Below, piece by piece: positions 24,178-33,839 of a stretch of DNA of 64,000 nt. The DNA lies in NCBI GenBank assembly GCA_020628095.1, contig JAHDFP010000001.1, forward strand, positions 310,001 through 374,000, in the 5' to 3' direction. The notes under the pieces were generated by a model. The model was not told the DNA's origin. It saw only the letters and a program-made list of their open reading frames with translations, and made no database searches. The DNA is from Saprospiraceae bacterium (GTDB taxonomy: Bacteria > Bacteroidota > Bacteroidia > Chitinophagales > Saprospiraceae). Numbering within the stretch: the stretch's first letter is position 1; each line of letters begins with the position of its first letter. The position numbers were made by a program, and so were the translations under genes.

Positions 24178-25416
24178 TCATACCAACTCGGCCACCGTAA
24201 ATATGCTGCCCGCCACTAAGACCAAATCTGATGCGCTGGCCTTGCGTTTAGCGGCTGCAAAAGCTCTCGGCACAGTGGTATAAGATGTGACCGATAAACC
24301 ATTAGTTAATAACAATTGAGCCAACTTATCTCTATGCATGGCTCTAGGTATCTTTGCCTGAGAAACATAGTAGTTGGCATCTCTTGGCAATAATTTAATT
24401 ATAGGAGATTGATCCTTATCTCCTACCATAGCGATAACAATGTGTAGATCATCATACCATTCCTTACCGATCTGATGCATCAATGTTCTTATACCATCAA
24501 TATTATGCGCGCTATCAAAAATTATTTTCGGATGATCTGATATATTCATATACCTTCCTAAGAATCCCCAATCTCGCAGCCCTTCGGTTAGTGCATTTTT
24601 TATTTGAGTCTCCGTAGGTCGTATTGCAAGTTTTTTGATCGTCGAGAGGGCGGTAAGTATATTTTCTTTTTGATAGTCTGGGAAGTTACTAAGGATAGCC
24701 TCTGTTAGCAGCCGACTTGACTTGTTAGCATAGGTCATATTGGCGTTCATTTTATTGGCTTTTTGTGAGAAGACAGGGTGTGTTTCCTTTTGCCTTCTGC
24801 CTATGACAACAGGGGTATTCTTTTTGATAATCCCTGCTTTTTCTTTGGCGATAGACCTCAAGGTATTTCCCAAAAAATTCGTGTGATCCATGCCTATATT
24901 AGTAATAACCGAAATCTTTGGCTGGATAATATTAGTACTATCCAATCTTCCGCCGAGTCCTGTCTCTATGACGGCAATATCCACCTTTTCCTGTCGGAAA
25001 TAACTAAAGGCCATCGCTACCGTTATCTCAAAGAAAGATGGACGCAAATCACCTGAGAGGATATTATCTTCTATAAGCTTATTGACAAAAGACTTGACAT
25101 AGGACTTAGAGATCATCTGACCGTTGACCTTGATTCGCTCACGATAGTCTTTGTAATGTGGTGAGGTATATAAGCCCACCTTGTAGCCTAGCTCTGACAA
25201 TATACTCGCTAAGAAAAAAGAAGTAGACCCTTTGCCATTAGTCCCTGCAATATGTATCGTATCGTAACTCCGATGTGGATGCTTGAGATATCTATCCAGT
25301 GCCTTGATATTCTTTAGGTCCTTCTTGAACGCCTTAGAACCTACCCTCTGGAACATCGGCAATTGCTTGAACAAAAAAGATTCCGTATCCTTATATTTGG
25401 TGAATTTCTTTTTCAA
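24178..25416 (-). CDS. folC: Folylpolyglutamate synthase / dihydrofolate synthase
   Basis: Mur-ligase-family enzyme that adds glutamate to dihydropteroate and to folates. At 412 residues the length is usual. Motifs: P-loop IAGTNGKGSTSFFLASILSE, LYTSPHYKDYRERI, ETGLGGRLDSTN, TNIGMDHTNFLG and FDSAHNIDG. It is divergent from the lycopene cyclase gene, only about 35 bp away. Whether it carries both activities cannot be told from sequence alone. Confidence 0.94.
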   Translation of the reverse strand: MKKKFTKYKDTESFLFKQLPMFQRVGSKAFKKDLKNIKALDRYLKHPHRSYDTIHIAGTNGKGSTSFFLASILSELGYKVGLYTSPHYKDYRERIKVNGQMISKSYVKSFVNKLIEDNILSGDLRPSFFEITVAMAFSYFRQEKVDIAVIETGLGGRLDSTNIIQPKISVITNIGMDHTNFLGNTLRSIAKEKAGIIKKNTPVVIGRRQKETHPVFSQKANKMNANMTYANKSSRLLTEAILSNFPDYQKENILTALSTIKKLAIRPTETQIKNALTEGLRDWGFLGRYMNISDHPKIIFDSAHNIDGIRTLMHQIGKEWYDDLHIVIAMVGDKDQSPIIKLLPRDANYYVSQAKIPRAMHRDKLAQLLLTNGLSVTSYTTVPRAFAAAKRKASASDLVLVAGSIFTVAELV

Positions 25417-25451
25417 ATTATTTCATCTTTCTCTCACTAACAAATTAAACC

Positions 25452-26603
25452 ATTTCTTCCACGCAGAACAAATATGATTTTATAATTGCAGGAGGTGGGC
25501 TCTCAGGTCTTAGTCTGGCCTATAAAATAAGGAAGACGCCATCCCTAGATAAGAAGTCTATATTGATTATAGATAAAGACTCTAAAGACAAAAACGATAG
25601 AACCTGGTCCTACTGGAAGAAAGGTTTTGATCCTTTCGACTCGATCGTCTTTACTTCTTTCGATAAGATATTTTTTGCTGATCCTGAGTTTTCTAAGACA
25701 TTCGATATCAGTCCCTACAAGTATAAAATGATAAAGGGGATAGACTTCTATAATCATACATTGGATTACTTAAGGTCCTGCGATAATACCGATCTCATAA
25801 CGGACTCCATCAAAGAAATAAATCAGGAAAATAATACGGCATCAGTTATAACCGATGACAGCACATATCAAGGACGCTATGTATTCAAAAGTTATCCTAA
25901 TGCTATAGATTACTCTGCTTCTAATTTTGTGTGGCAACATTTTAAGGGATTGTTTGTCAGGTTTTCGGACAAAACCTTTGAGCCCAATTGTGCACGATTT
26001 ATGGACTTCAGAGTAGAACAAGATGGAGAAACAAGATTTTTCTATGTGCTTCCATCGGACGAATATTCTGCCCTGGTAGAAATCGCTATATTCTCTGATA
26101 AAATCCCAAAGCCTTCTTTCTATGACCCATTCATAGAGTCTTATATTACTAATCTTATAAGCAAACAGCCTTACGAAATGTTAGAGGAAGAAGTGGGTGC
26201 CATACCTATGACCGATTACAATTTCAACAGTAACCCTCAAAAAAACATTATCAACATAGGAACCAATGGCGGTTCTGTCAAAGGATCTTCTGGCTACGCT
26301 TTTAGTTATATACAAAAAGAAACCGACCGATTACTAGACTATATAATTTCTGATAAAATAGACACCTATCGCCCAACAAAAAATAGATTCAAATTCTACG
26401 ATAGGATTTTCCTCAATGCTATCCTTACAGGAAAAACAAGTGGCATAGAGGTATTCGGCAAGATGTTCAGAAAACTTTCTCCACAGACTATTTTCAAATT
26501 TCTGGACGAGGAAAACAACTTTCTAGAAGATATAAAAATGTTCTCTGCACCGCCCACGATTCCCTTCACTAAAGCTTTTATAGAAGAAACATTCCTAAAA
26601 TAA
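25452..26603 (+). CDS. crtY: Lycopene beta-cyclase with non-standard start
   Basis: Converts lycopene to beta-carotene. The FAD-binding opening (QNKYDFIIAGGGLSGLSLAY) and the downstream NDRTWSYW block identify the flavoprotein cyclase family, and about 380 residues is a normal length. There is no ATG, GTG or TTG between the upstream in-frame stop (25446-25448) and the Rossmann motif. The first ordinary start, TTG 25563, would delete that motif. I therefore start at ATT 25452 (rare but known as an initiator); ACG 25461 is another option. Either the gene uses a rare start, has lost its ATG, or the assembly has an error. No other carotenoid gene is in the window. Confidence 0.82.
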   Translation: MSSTQNKYDFIIAGGGLSGLSLAYKIRKTPSLDKKSILIIDKDSKDKNDRTWSYWKKGFDPFDSIVFTSFDKIFFADPEFSKTFDISPYKYKMIKGIDFYNHTLDYLRSCDNTDLITDSIKEINQENNTASVITDDSTYQGRYVFKSYPNAIDYSASNFVWQHFKGLFVRFSDKTFEPNCARFMDFRVEQDGETRFFYVLPSDEYSALVEIAIFSDKIPKPSFYDPFIESYITNLISKQPYEMLEEEVGAIPMTDYNFNSNPQKNIINIGTNGGSVKGSSGYAFSYIQKETDRLLDYIISDKIDTYRPTKNRFKFYDRIFLNAILTGKTSGIEVFGKMFRKLSPQTIFKFLDEENNFLEDIKMFSAPPTIPFTKAFIEETFLK

Positions 26604-26733
26604 ATCTGTTCGGATTTAACCTCTTCACAAACTTCTATAAACCAATCTAGCCGATATTACATCATAGAGAATAGACTAATAGTAATACATTAGTCATATT
26701 ATTGTATAAATAGTAAATGGGTAACCTACGATT

Positions 26734-27246
26734 ATGATTAATATATATACGGAAAGGTTATACATGCGCCCCATCTTATGGGAAGAGGATGCACAACATC
26801 TGTATGATCTAAACCAAGATCCAGATGTCATCAAGTATACAGGTGATCCACCATTCCAATCCATAGAAGAAACAAAACAGTTTTATAAAAATTACAAGCA
26901 GTATGAGAAGTATAAATTGGGTCGTTTTTCGACTTTCATAAAAGAAGATATGACCTTTATAGGATGGTGCGGGCTAAAACAGGAAGATGGATATATAGAT
27001 CTTGGGTACCGATTTCTAAAAAAATATTGGGGAAAGGGATATGCTACTGAATCATCGAAGGCAAGTTTAAAATATGGATTTGAGGAATTGGGTTTAAATC
27101 GAATTGTCGCTCATGCATTAAAAGCTAATCCCGCATCTATCCAAGTGATGAAGAAAGTCGGTATGTGCTACGAAAAGGACGTAGAGTACGAAGGTCAAGA
27201 AGCAGTACAATACCACATAGACCGTAGAGTGTATTTCAACTCCTAA
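26734..27246 (+). CDS. GNAT-family N-acetyltransferase, RimJ/RimL type
   Basis: The 170-residue enzyme uses acetyl-CoA to acetylate an amine; the acceptor is unknown. The acetyl-CoA site is seen as YRFLKKYWGKGYATESSKAS, with the Q/R-x-x-G-x-G/A loop here W-G-K-G-Y-A, followed by ALKANPASIQVMKKVGM, the conserved N-x-x-S block of the RimL type. It ends 9 bp before the GDSL esterase pseudogene on the same strand. Confidence 0.9.
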   Translation: MINIYTERLYMRPILWEEDAQHLYDLNQDPDVIKYTGDPPFQSIEETKQFYKNYKQYEKYKLGRFSTFIKEDMTFIGWCGLKQEDGYIDLGYRFLKKYWGKGYATESSKASLKYGFEELGLNRIVAHALKANPASIQVMKKVGMCYEKDVEYEGQEAVQYHIDRRVYFNS

Positions 27247-27255
27247 TAAAGAATT

Positions 27256-27927
27256 ATGTTGAGAATTCAATCAGTGACACTCTTATTTTTCTTTTTCAAT
27301 ATGCTGAATATGTCCGCTCAAGACTGGGCACAACTCGATTATTATTACGAACAAAATGACTCCCTAGCTCAAGTGCCTAATAATGGACATCGAATAATCT
27401 TTTACGGTAACTCTATTACCGAAGGTTGGAAACAATGGCACCCAGAATTCTTCCATAATGCAAACTATATCAATAGAGGAATAGGAGGACAAACGACGCC
27501 ACAGATGCTCATCCGTTTTAGACAAGACGTGGTGGACTTAAAACCTAAAGCGGTCATTATCCTAGCTGGCATCAATGATATTGCTGGCAATACAGGTCAC
27601 TCAACACTAAAGATGATCATGGCTAACATTGAGTCTATGTGCGAAATTGCATCGGCTAATAATATTAAAGTCTATCTATGTTCTGTATTACCAGCTTTTG
27701 ATTTTCCATGGAGACGCTGACTAGAACCAGCAGAGAAAGTAGTCAAACTCAACGCCCTAATACAGGACTATGCAGATGTGAATAAATATACTTATGTCGA
27801 CTACTTTTCATCTATGGTGGATGCCAGAAATGGCTTAAAGAAAGAACTTGGGTATGATGGAGTGCATCCTAATGAAGCAGGGTATGGAATAATGGAAAAA
27901 GTTCTCTTGAAAGCAATGGACAAATAG
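27256..27927 (+). pseudogene. GDSL/SGNH esterase interrupted by one in-frame TGA
   Basis: The reading frame is 223 codons long with a signal peptide (MLRIQSVTLLFFFFNMLNMS) and full SGNH blocks: FYGNSITEGW (nucleophile Ser), IGGQTTPQMLIRF (Gly), ILAGINDIAGN (Asn) and DGVHPNEAGY (catalytic Asp and His). A TGA at 27718-27720 cuts it after residue 154, and the last block with two of the catalytic residues is beyond it. The same frame continues intact for 68 more codons. In relatives this position reads like WRPGLEPAEK, so GGA to TGA, a single change, would explain it. A truncated product could not be active. Confidence 0.85.
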
Positions 27928-27941
27928 TCAATAAGACGTCT

Positions 27942-28907
27942 TTATAATACGACGTCTTGCTCTAACACCTTAGATTTTTCGAAGGCAACCGCCAATCTAA
28001 CAATATCAACACCATGTGCTGTGGTAACGAGTGGTTTTTCTCTTCCAAGTATAACTCTGGTAAAATGATGCAACTGAAGATACTCTGGAAAAATAAATTG
28101 CGTACTCTGATCTATAAATACATCCCTCTTTTCTCCATTCTCGCCAAAAAGTTTGTACGCTTTATTATTCGTATTAGATACAATAATCTGTCCTTTGTTA
28201 CCATAGATCGTCATATAGCTCTGACCCTTATCTATTTTGGGCTGGACGATGAGGTTAAGGCTTGATTTGTTTTGAGTTTCGGCATGGCAGATTGTCGTGT
28301 CATTTTTGGCTTCGACAGAGACTTTAGTGAATACATCTTGCATAATCCACTGAGACAAATCTATCTCGTCTACACAATAATTAAGAAAGACACTGCCTGT
28401 ATCTCTTTTATGTGTCTTATTGATACTACTCACAAAAGTAGAATCAATTGTAATATGGTTAATAATTCCTATTTCTCCTTTGCGTATGTTTTCCTGCACT
28501 AACTGTAGCAAAGGCATAAACCTTATAATAGAACTCGCCATCACGACCTGACTAGGATGCGAGCGGGCGACATCATTGACGGCTTGTGCATCGTCCAGAT
28601 TCATTGCCATCGGATTAAGCAGAAAAATGTGCTTTCCTGCCTCTATAGCCTGAATCGCCTGATGCGGCCTTCTATCTGGATCAGAAAAAATAAATATCAG
28701 ATCTATATCATGGTTCTCTATAAGTGCTTTTTCATCCGAGTAGACATACTCCAGTGAGAGGTCATTCTTAGCGAATAAAAGTTCTTTCTGTGTCCTGCCG
28801 TAAGCAGCAATGAGATTGAGATTTTTGATATGATCTTTTATAAGATGCGCATACGTCCTACCTAACTCATCTAGCCCTATGATTCCCGCCTTGACATTAT
28901 ACAACAT
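27942..28907 (-). CDS. Gfo/Idh/MocA-family oxidoreductase, inositol-dehydrogenase-like
   Basis: The 321-residue protein has the N-terminal NAD(P)-binding fold (MLYNVKAGIIGLDELGRTYA) and a C-terminal alpha/beta domain. The active-site lysine position of the family, usually EKP, reads LNPMAM here, so the canonical lysine appears to be missing. The substrate is unknown, and the resemblance to myo-inositol 2-dehydrogenase is general. It lies 2 bp after lipA on the same strand, but co-function is doubtful. It might be a catalytically altered member of the family. Confidence 0.82.
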   Translation of the reverse strand: MLYNVKAGIIGLDELGRTYAHLIKDHIKNLNLIAAYGRTQKELLFAKNDLSLEYVYSDEKALIENHDIDLIFIFSDPDRRPHQAIQAIEAGKHIFLLNPMAMNLDDAQAVNDVARSHPSQVVMASSIIRFMPLLQLVQENIRKGEIGIINHITIDSTFVSSINKTHKRDTGSVFLNYCVDEIDLSQWIMQDVFTKVSVEAKNDTTICHAETQNKSSLNLIVQPKIDKGQSYMTIYGNKGQIIVSNTNNKAYKLFGENGEKRDVFIDQSTQFIFPEYLQLHHFTRVILGREKPLVTTAHGVDIVRLAVAFEKSKVLEQDVVL

Positions 28908-28909
28908 AA

Positions 28910-29794
28910 TCAGAGGTGTCTTTCTGCATGATAACTCGACCGCACCAGAGGGCCACTTTCTACAAAGTCAAATCCCATCTTTAGTCCTTCTTCCTTATAA
29001 TAATCAAAAGTCTCCGGTGTCACATATTCCTCTACCGCCAGATGCATTTTGGTCGGTTGTAGATATTGACCGATAGTCACGACATCGCAGCCATGCGCAT
29101 GTAGATCATTCATTATTTCTAAGACCTCCTCCTTGGTCTCACCTAAGCCCACCATGAATCCCGACTTGGTGCGCTTACCATAGTCTTTGGTACGCTGTAT
29201 TTGTTCTAGGCTGCGATCATACTTGGCCTGAGGTCTTACCTTTCTATATAAAGAGCGTACCGTTTCCATATTATGAGAGACGACCTCCTGACCTGCAGAT
29301 ATCATTCTTTCCAACGCTTCCCAGTTAGCTCTTACATCGGGGATGAGTGTCTCGATCGTCGTTTCTGGAGATTTTTCTTTCACCTTGACGACGGTTTGGT
29401 ACCAGATCTCTGCACCTCTATCTTTTAGCTCGTCACGATTGACTGATGTGATAACCGCGTGCTTCACTTGCATAAGGCTTATGGCGTCCGAGACGCGATT
29501 AGGTTCGTCCTCATCATACTCTGGAGGTCTTCCAGTCTTGACAGCGCAGAAAGAGCAACTTCTGGTACACACATTACCCAGTATCATAAATGTCGCCGTA
29601 CCTGCACCCCAACACTCGCCCATATTAGGACAATTTCCACTCTGGCAGATCGTATGCAGATTATACTCATCGACCAGCTTACGGACTCTTTTATAGTCTT
29701 CTCCTATAGGCAACTTGACGCGTAACCAACTCGGCTTGCGTGACCTCTTAGGTGCTTCTTTTTCTATCTCTGATATTATCGGTAAGTCTAACAC
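28910..29794 (-). CDS. lipA: Lipoyl synthase
   Basis: Radical SAM enzyme that inserts two sulfurs into octanoyl groups on lipoyl domains. Both iron-sulfur cluster motifs are present: the auxiliary C-x4-C-x5-C set in [13 protein letters not shown] and the radical SAM CxxxCxxC in CTRSCSFC. Conserved segments include ATFMILGN and [10 protein letters not shown], and the C-terminal Ser-containing region [13 protein letters not shown]. At 294 residues it is complete. Its start abuts the stop of the upstream outer-membrane protein gene (29794). Confidence 0.95.
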   Translation of the reverse strand: MLDLPIISEIEKEAPKRSRKPSWLRVKLPIGEDYKRVRKLVDEYNLHTICQSGNCPNMGECWGAGTATFMILGNVCTRSCSFCAVKTGRPPEYDEDEPNRVSDAISLMQVKHAVITSVNRDELKDRGAEIWYQTVVKVKEKSPETTIETLIPDVRANWEALERMISAGQEVVSHNMETVRSLYRKVRPQAKYDRSLEQIQRTKDYGKRTKSGFMVGLGETKEEVLEIMNDLHAHGCDVVTIGQYLQPTKMHLAVEEYVTPETFDYYKEEGLKMGFDFVESGPLVRSSYHAERHL

Positions 29795-30585
29795 TAATTC
29801 TTTCTTGATCCCAAATGTAGATTAAAATAAACTCTCAGGAAATAGTGTCTGTTCTTGACACCTTCCGTCTCTATGAATATCGGAATCTTGCTCGGAAATA
29901 TATCAAACATAAATCCCGTCTCAAAAGCCTTTACATACTTATCAAAAGCACCCATCGCTATATGCGCACCCACCTTGCCATGCACCCCCGCCCTTACAGA
30001 TATCTCCTCGAATCCCTTAAAAAATGATGATCTACTCGCTATCGTACTACTGTTGAGAAAATCATCTGCATTAGTGCCGTCATATTTTTCTGACCTGATG
30101 ACTGGTCTGATTTCTCCACCGATTTCTTCCACTTTGATCAGATCCAGATAATAGGGCTTCATCAAGGCAAGGGATGGACCAATAACGTAAGTATAACCTA
30201 CAGCAACACCTTTTCTCTTCTCTTTCTCTGAGAGGTACCTTTTGACTCCGACGCCTGCTCTTAGATTAAAAAAACTATTGATCTTACCGTATGTGAATGT
30301 TCCTGACCCTCCGATGGTCGATATTCTGCTCTGCGTCTTTTCGCGGGGGTCTTTGGTAAATCCTAGCTCTAGCTGATAATAATTAGTACGGTGATAGGAT
30401 ACAATCTTCCCTGAGTTATAAGCCACAGAAAATCCGTTTTCATGCATCCTTAGGTCTAAGGCCCACTCCTTCTTATATATAATTCCCTTCCAGTCCACCT
30501 CCACTAACTTAGGCTGTATCACACGCTGCGCCTGTAACACATTGCCACAAAAAAACAGTATCAATATGGACCAAAAAACCTTCAT
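29794..30585 (-). CDS. Exported beta-barrel-like protein, unknown
   Basis: A 263-residue protein with a signal peptide ([20 protein letters not shown], cleavage after residue 18-20). The mature part has many alternating beta-type segments and ends in [13 protein letters not shown], which together suggest an outer-membrane barrel. No family name is recognised. Its stop overlaps the first base of lipA, so it is translated from the same transcript; the functional link is obscure. Confidence 0.75.
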   Translation of the reverse strand: MKVFWSILILFFCGNVLQAQRVIQPKLVEVDWKGIIYKKEWALDLRMHENGFSVAYNSGKIVSYHRTNYYQLELGFTKDPREKTQSRISTIGGSGTFTYGKINSFFNLRAGVGVKRYLSEKEKRKGVAVGYTYVIGPSLALMKPYYLDLIKVEEIGGEIRPVIRSEKYDGTNADDFLNSSTIASRSSFFKGFEEISVRAGVHGKVGAHIAMGAFDKYVKAFETGFMFDIFPSKIPIFIETEGVKNRHYFLRVYFNLHLGSRKN

Positions 30586-31005
30586 TCCGATATAAATATC
30601 CTTCCCCTAAAAGTAAAACTTAATATAATAGTAAAGGCCTACGATATACTCTAAAAAACTTATCTAAATGACAAATAAGATGGATTATAGTTTAGTAGAG
30701 ACTAGTTATTAAGGAAAAGGAATCAATAATGTTAGGTATCTATGAAAAATTACATCCATAATCCTTAACATGTGACTCAATCTATTTAGCAGAAAAATCA
30801 TTACTTTGAAATATTTCCAATAGGCACTAAGTCATAAATCCAGTAAGACAACTGAAAACATATACCCGAATAATTAAGGAGCAAGTTACTTTCCAGACAT
30901 AGAGATCGACTACGATAAACTGCATAAAGTAGAAACTTTAGATTGGGCTCAATTCGGAGCCGTAAGAATTATTTTTAGATTAGGTTTTTTATAAAAAAAC
31001 TTGGT
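30586..31005. other. Intergenic stretch with a possible gene remnant
   Basis: A 420-bp AT-rich gap between two divergent genes. It should contain their promoters, which I cannot place. Near its right end is an open frame that looks like the 3' end of a former gene (see 30878-30994). Nothing else stands out. Confidence 0.5.
30878..30994 (+). pseudogene. Possible 3' remnant of a coding gene
   Basis: The 38-codon frame has no start. It reads GASYFPDIEIDYDKLHKVET and then LDWAQFGAVRIIFRLGFL before TAA, with a residue mix and C-terminal hydrophobic pattern like the end of an outer-membrane barrel protein. The frame is closed upstream by TAA at 30875-30877. It could be chance. Confidence 0.3.
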
Positions 31006-31038
31006 GTGAAAGGAAAAGAAGAATTTATAATAAAATGT

Positions 31039-33009
31039 ATGTCAGTAAAAACACTTTTATCCCTCTGTCTTCAAGTATGGATATGTTCGTTATCAGCACA
31101 AGATTTAATTGGAAAATGGTACGAAACTGAGAATCCACGCGCTAGTCTTGAAATCAATATTGAAAGAAATAACAACGAATACAATGGAACATTTACCTGG
31201 AAATGGAAGGACCGATTAAGTACATTGAATTCACCGATTGATAAAGTCGAGGTTAAAGGCGATTCACTTTTATTCCAATTAACTCATGCCAATAGCAAGG
31301 TTTATTTCAATTTGGAAAAAGATAATCAAACCGATACTTACAAAGGTTTTTATTACTATATGTCCCGTCAATTAGGAGCCGTAACTCTAAGCCGAAAAGC
31401 TATCGAAAGAGATATGTCGATAAGCCCAGCCCCTGAAAAAGAATATACCAGGCAAGACACCTTGAGAGGTATGGTAACTCCCGAACGAGAATGGTGGAAC
31501 TTGACATACTATGACCTGTACTTCGCATTGGATATAGAAAAAAAATACCTTAAAGGGTCTAATACTATATCATACGAAGTGTTAGAACCTAAAAATGTTA
31601 TGCAAATTGATCTGCAGCCACCTATGAAAATTACCAAAATTCAGCAATCTGGCGAATCGTTGAATTTTACGCAAGACGGAAATGCTTATTTCATAATGTT
31701 GAATGAAGAACAATCAACAGGATCATCCAAAGAAATCAAATTATTTTATGAGGGAGTTCCAAGGGAAAACCCAATGCCCCCATGGGGAGGAGGATTTACC
31801 TATGATAAAGACGTGAATGGTAAGCCTTTTATCTATAACGCAAGTCAGGGACATGGATCAAGTTTATGGTGGCCTTGCAAAGACCACATGTACGACGAGC
31901 CAGATAAAGGAATGAAAATAAGCGTGAATGTTCCAAGTGACTTGATGGCTGTTGCTAATGGAAAATTGTTAGCTACAAAAAATAAAGGTAACGGAACGAC
32001 CACCTATGAGTGGACAGTCACAAATGCAATTAATAATTATGGAGTAAGCCTCAACGTCGCAGATTATGTACATTTTTCAGATCCGTATGAAGGCAAGAAA
32101 GGCAAACTCGAATGCAACTATTATGTACTACCTGAAAATCTAGAAAAGGCCAAGGTTCATTTTAAGCAAGCGCATTTGATGCTGGAAGCATTTGAGCATT
32201 GGTTTGGGCCATATCCTTTCTATGAAGACAGTTACAAATTGGTAGATGGCATAGGTATGGAGCATCAAAGTTCTGTAGGTTACTCTGGAAAATATATTAA
32301 TGGTATGGAAGGTAAGGATCATTCAGATTCAGGTTGGGGGCTCAAATTCGATTATTTGATTATTCACGAATCTAGTCATGAGTGGTTTGCCAATAGTATC
32401 ACATTTAGAGACATGGCAGATATGTGGGTTCACGAGGGATTCGGGACTTACGCCGAAGCTTTGTATGTAGAATATCATTTTGGAAAAAAAGCTGGAGAAG
32501 AATATATGAAAGGAATCTCTCATAATATTTCCAATAGAATTCCCATTATTGGGGATTATGATGTCAATGATAAAGATTACCCCGGAGATGTATATGTAAA
32601 AGGTGCTTCGGTCTTGCATACATTGAGACAAGTGATCAATGATGATGAAAAGTGGAGATCAATATTGACAGGATTGAATACAGAATTCTATCATCAAACA
32701 GTGAATACAGCAGATATTGAAAATTACATTGAGAGAGAATCAGGTATGAATCTAAAGCCATTTTGGAATCAATACCTGAGAACTACAAAAATTCCAACTC
32801 TAGAGTACTACTTCAAAGGTAACAAGTTTGCATACCGATGGATAAATACTGTTCCTGGATTTGATATGCCTTTAAAAGTAACAATCAATAACGAAGAGCA
32901 ATGGATTTATCCTACAACTAATTGGATAAACGAATACACGAAAGATGCTAAAAGTGAATTGACCATCAATTCAAATTTTTATGTTGCCGGTTTCAGGAAT
33001 ATGAATTAA
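31039..33009 (+). CDS. M1-family metallopeptidase with N-terminal lipocalin-like domain
   Basis: A zinc aminopeptidase-type enzyme exported to the envelope. The ATG at 31039 is preferred over the GTG at 31006 because it starts a clean signal peptide (MSVKTLLSLCLQVWICSLSA). Residues about 20-120 form a beta-rich lipocalin/DUF2147-like domain (LIGKWYETENPRASLEINIE). The peptidase follows, with GIGMEHQSSVGY in place of the usual GAMEN and the zinc site HESSHEWFANSITFRD...HEGFGTYAE. The His-Glu-His and distal Glu ligands are intact, so it should be active. No neighbours suggest a pathway. Confidence 0.9.
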   Translation: MSVKTLLSLCLQVWICSLSAQDLIGKWYETENPRASLEINIERNNNEYNGTFTWKWKDRLSTLNSPIDKVEVKGDSLLFQLTHANSKVYFNLEKDNQTDTYKGFYYYMSRQLGAVTLSRKAIERDMSISPAPEKEYTRQDTLRGMVTPEREWWNLTYYDLYFALDIEKKYLKGSNTISYEVLEPKNVMQIDLQPPMKITKIQQSGESLNFTQDGNAYFIMLNEEQSTGSSKEIKLFYEGVPRENPMPPWGGGFTYDKDVNGKPFIYNASQGHGSSLWWPCKDHMYDEPDKGMKISVNVPSDLMAVANGKLLATKNKGNGTTTYEWTVTNAINNYGVSLNVADYVHFSDPYEGKKGKLECNYYVLPENLEKAKVHFKQAHLMLEAFEHWFGPYPFYEDSYKLVDGIGMEHQSSVGYSGKYINGMEGKDHSDSGWGLKFDYLIIHESSHEWFANSITFRDMADMWVHEGFGTYAEALYVEYHFGKKAGEEYMKGISHNISNRIPIIGDYDVNDKDYPGDVYVKGASVLHTLRQVINDDEKWRSILTGLNTEFYHQTVNTADIENYIERESGMNLKPFWNQYLRTTKIPTLEYYFKGNKFAYRWINTVPGFDMPLKVTINNEEQWIYPTTNWINEYTKDAKSELTINSNFYVAGFRNMN

Positions 33010-33192
33010 TACAAATCGGACAATTTAAATAAAAGTGTATAAATCTGTATAGGATGGCATATCGCCTCCTTCGTTACGACTCAATCAAATTGAAAAATTT
33101 CTAAACAACCTCCAGTATTTGTGGGGAAATTTCTTACCTACGCATATGGAAAATACGTTAACCGCAATCATAAAAACAACCAAGACATAAAA

Positions 33193-33786
33193 ATGAACAA
33201 ACTATTGACATTTATAATCCTGCCACTTTTATCATGTCAAAGCACAACAAATCCCAAATACATTAAAATAGAATTCTATAGTAACCAGACGTTCTCAACT
33301 CAAAAGGAAGACAACTCAACATCCTTAGCCAAATTGACGAGATTACCGAACAAACTAATATGTGATATAGTCCGAAATGATACAATTTGTTTTACAAAGA
33401 CATTCGCTATTGAAAATGATAGCATTCTGGGTAATTGGTTGTCGATGGAGGACTATTCTTACAGAGTAGCGTTTCCTGACCTTGATATAAAGAAAGATCA
33501 TATTTTATTTAAACCTATGAATATTGAAATCGAGGAAAAGAAAAGTCAGGACAAATGGATCATAGATAAACAATGGGGTACAGGATTACTATCGACCTCA
33601 AGAGGAGTGGTCAATTTTAAAGACTCCCTGACTACAATTAGATTCGAATCCAATATTAGTACCTCAGCCAGACCATTTAAATATTTGACTGAAATTACCA
33701 TTAGAGAAGTAAACAACCTTGAAAGACAAAAATTTGATTTAAGATGGTCCGATCAGTGCATACAATATAATTTCTTGAGTAACTAA
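33193..33786 (+). CDS. Small lipoprotein, unknown
   Basis: A frame open from 33121; the ATG at 33193 gives a normal lipoprotein signal (MNKLLTFIILPLLSCQSTTN, lipobox Cys15). The mature region of about 180 residues is beta-rich and polar with two further cysteines (LICDIV, DTICF). I recognise no family. It stands alone between the M1 peptidase and the SRPBCC gene. Confidence 0.65.
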   Translation: MNKLLTFIILPLLSCQSTTNPKYIKIEFYSNQTFSTQKEDNSTSLAKLTRLPNKLICDIVRNDTICFTKTFAIENDSILGNWLSMEDYSYRVAFPDLDIKKDHILFKPMNIEIEEKKSQDKWIIDKQWGTGLLSTSRGVVNFKDSLTTIRFESNISTSARPFKYLTEITIREVNNLERQKFDLRWSDQCIQYNFLSN

Positions 33787-33839
33787 ATAAATATTTCTAT
33801 TTTACCTCGCTTTTTCCACTAACACTACAAAGAAAGCAA

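Noticed and set aside
27718-27720. TGA as a selenocysteine codon in the GDSL esterase
   Set aside because: GDSL enzymes have no Cys or Sec at this position and the family reads Gly there; I also see no Sec-insertion-like structure just after it.
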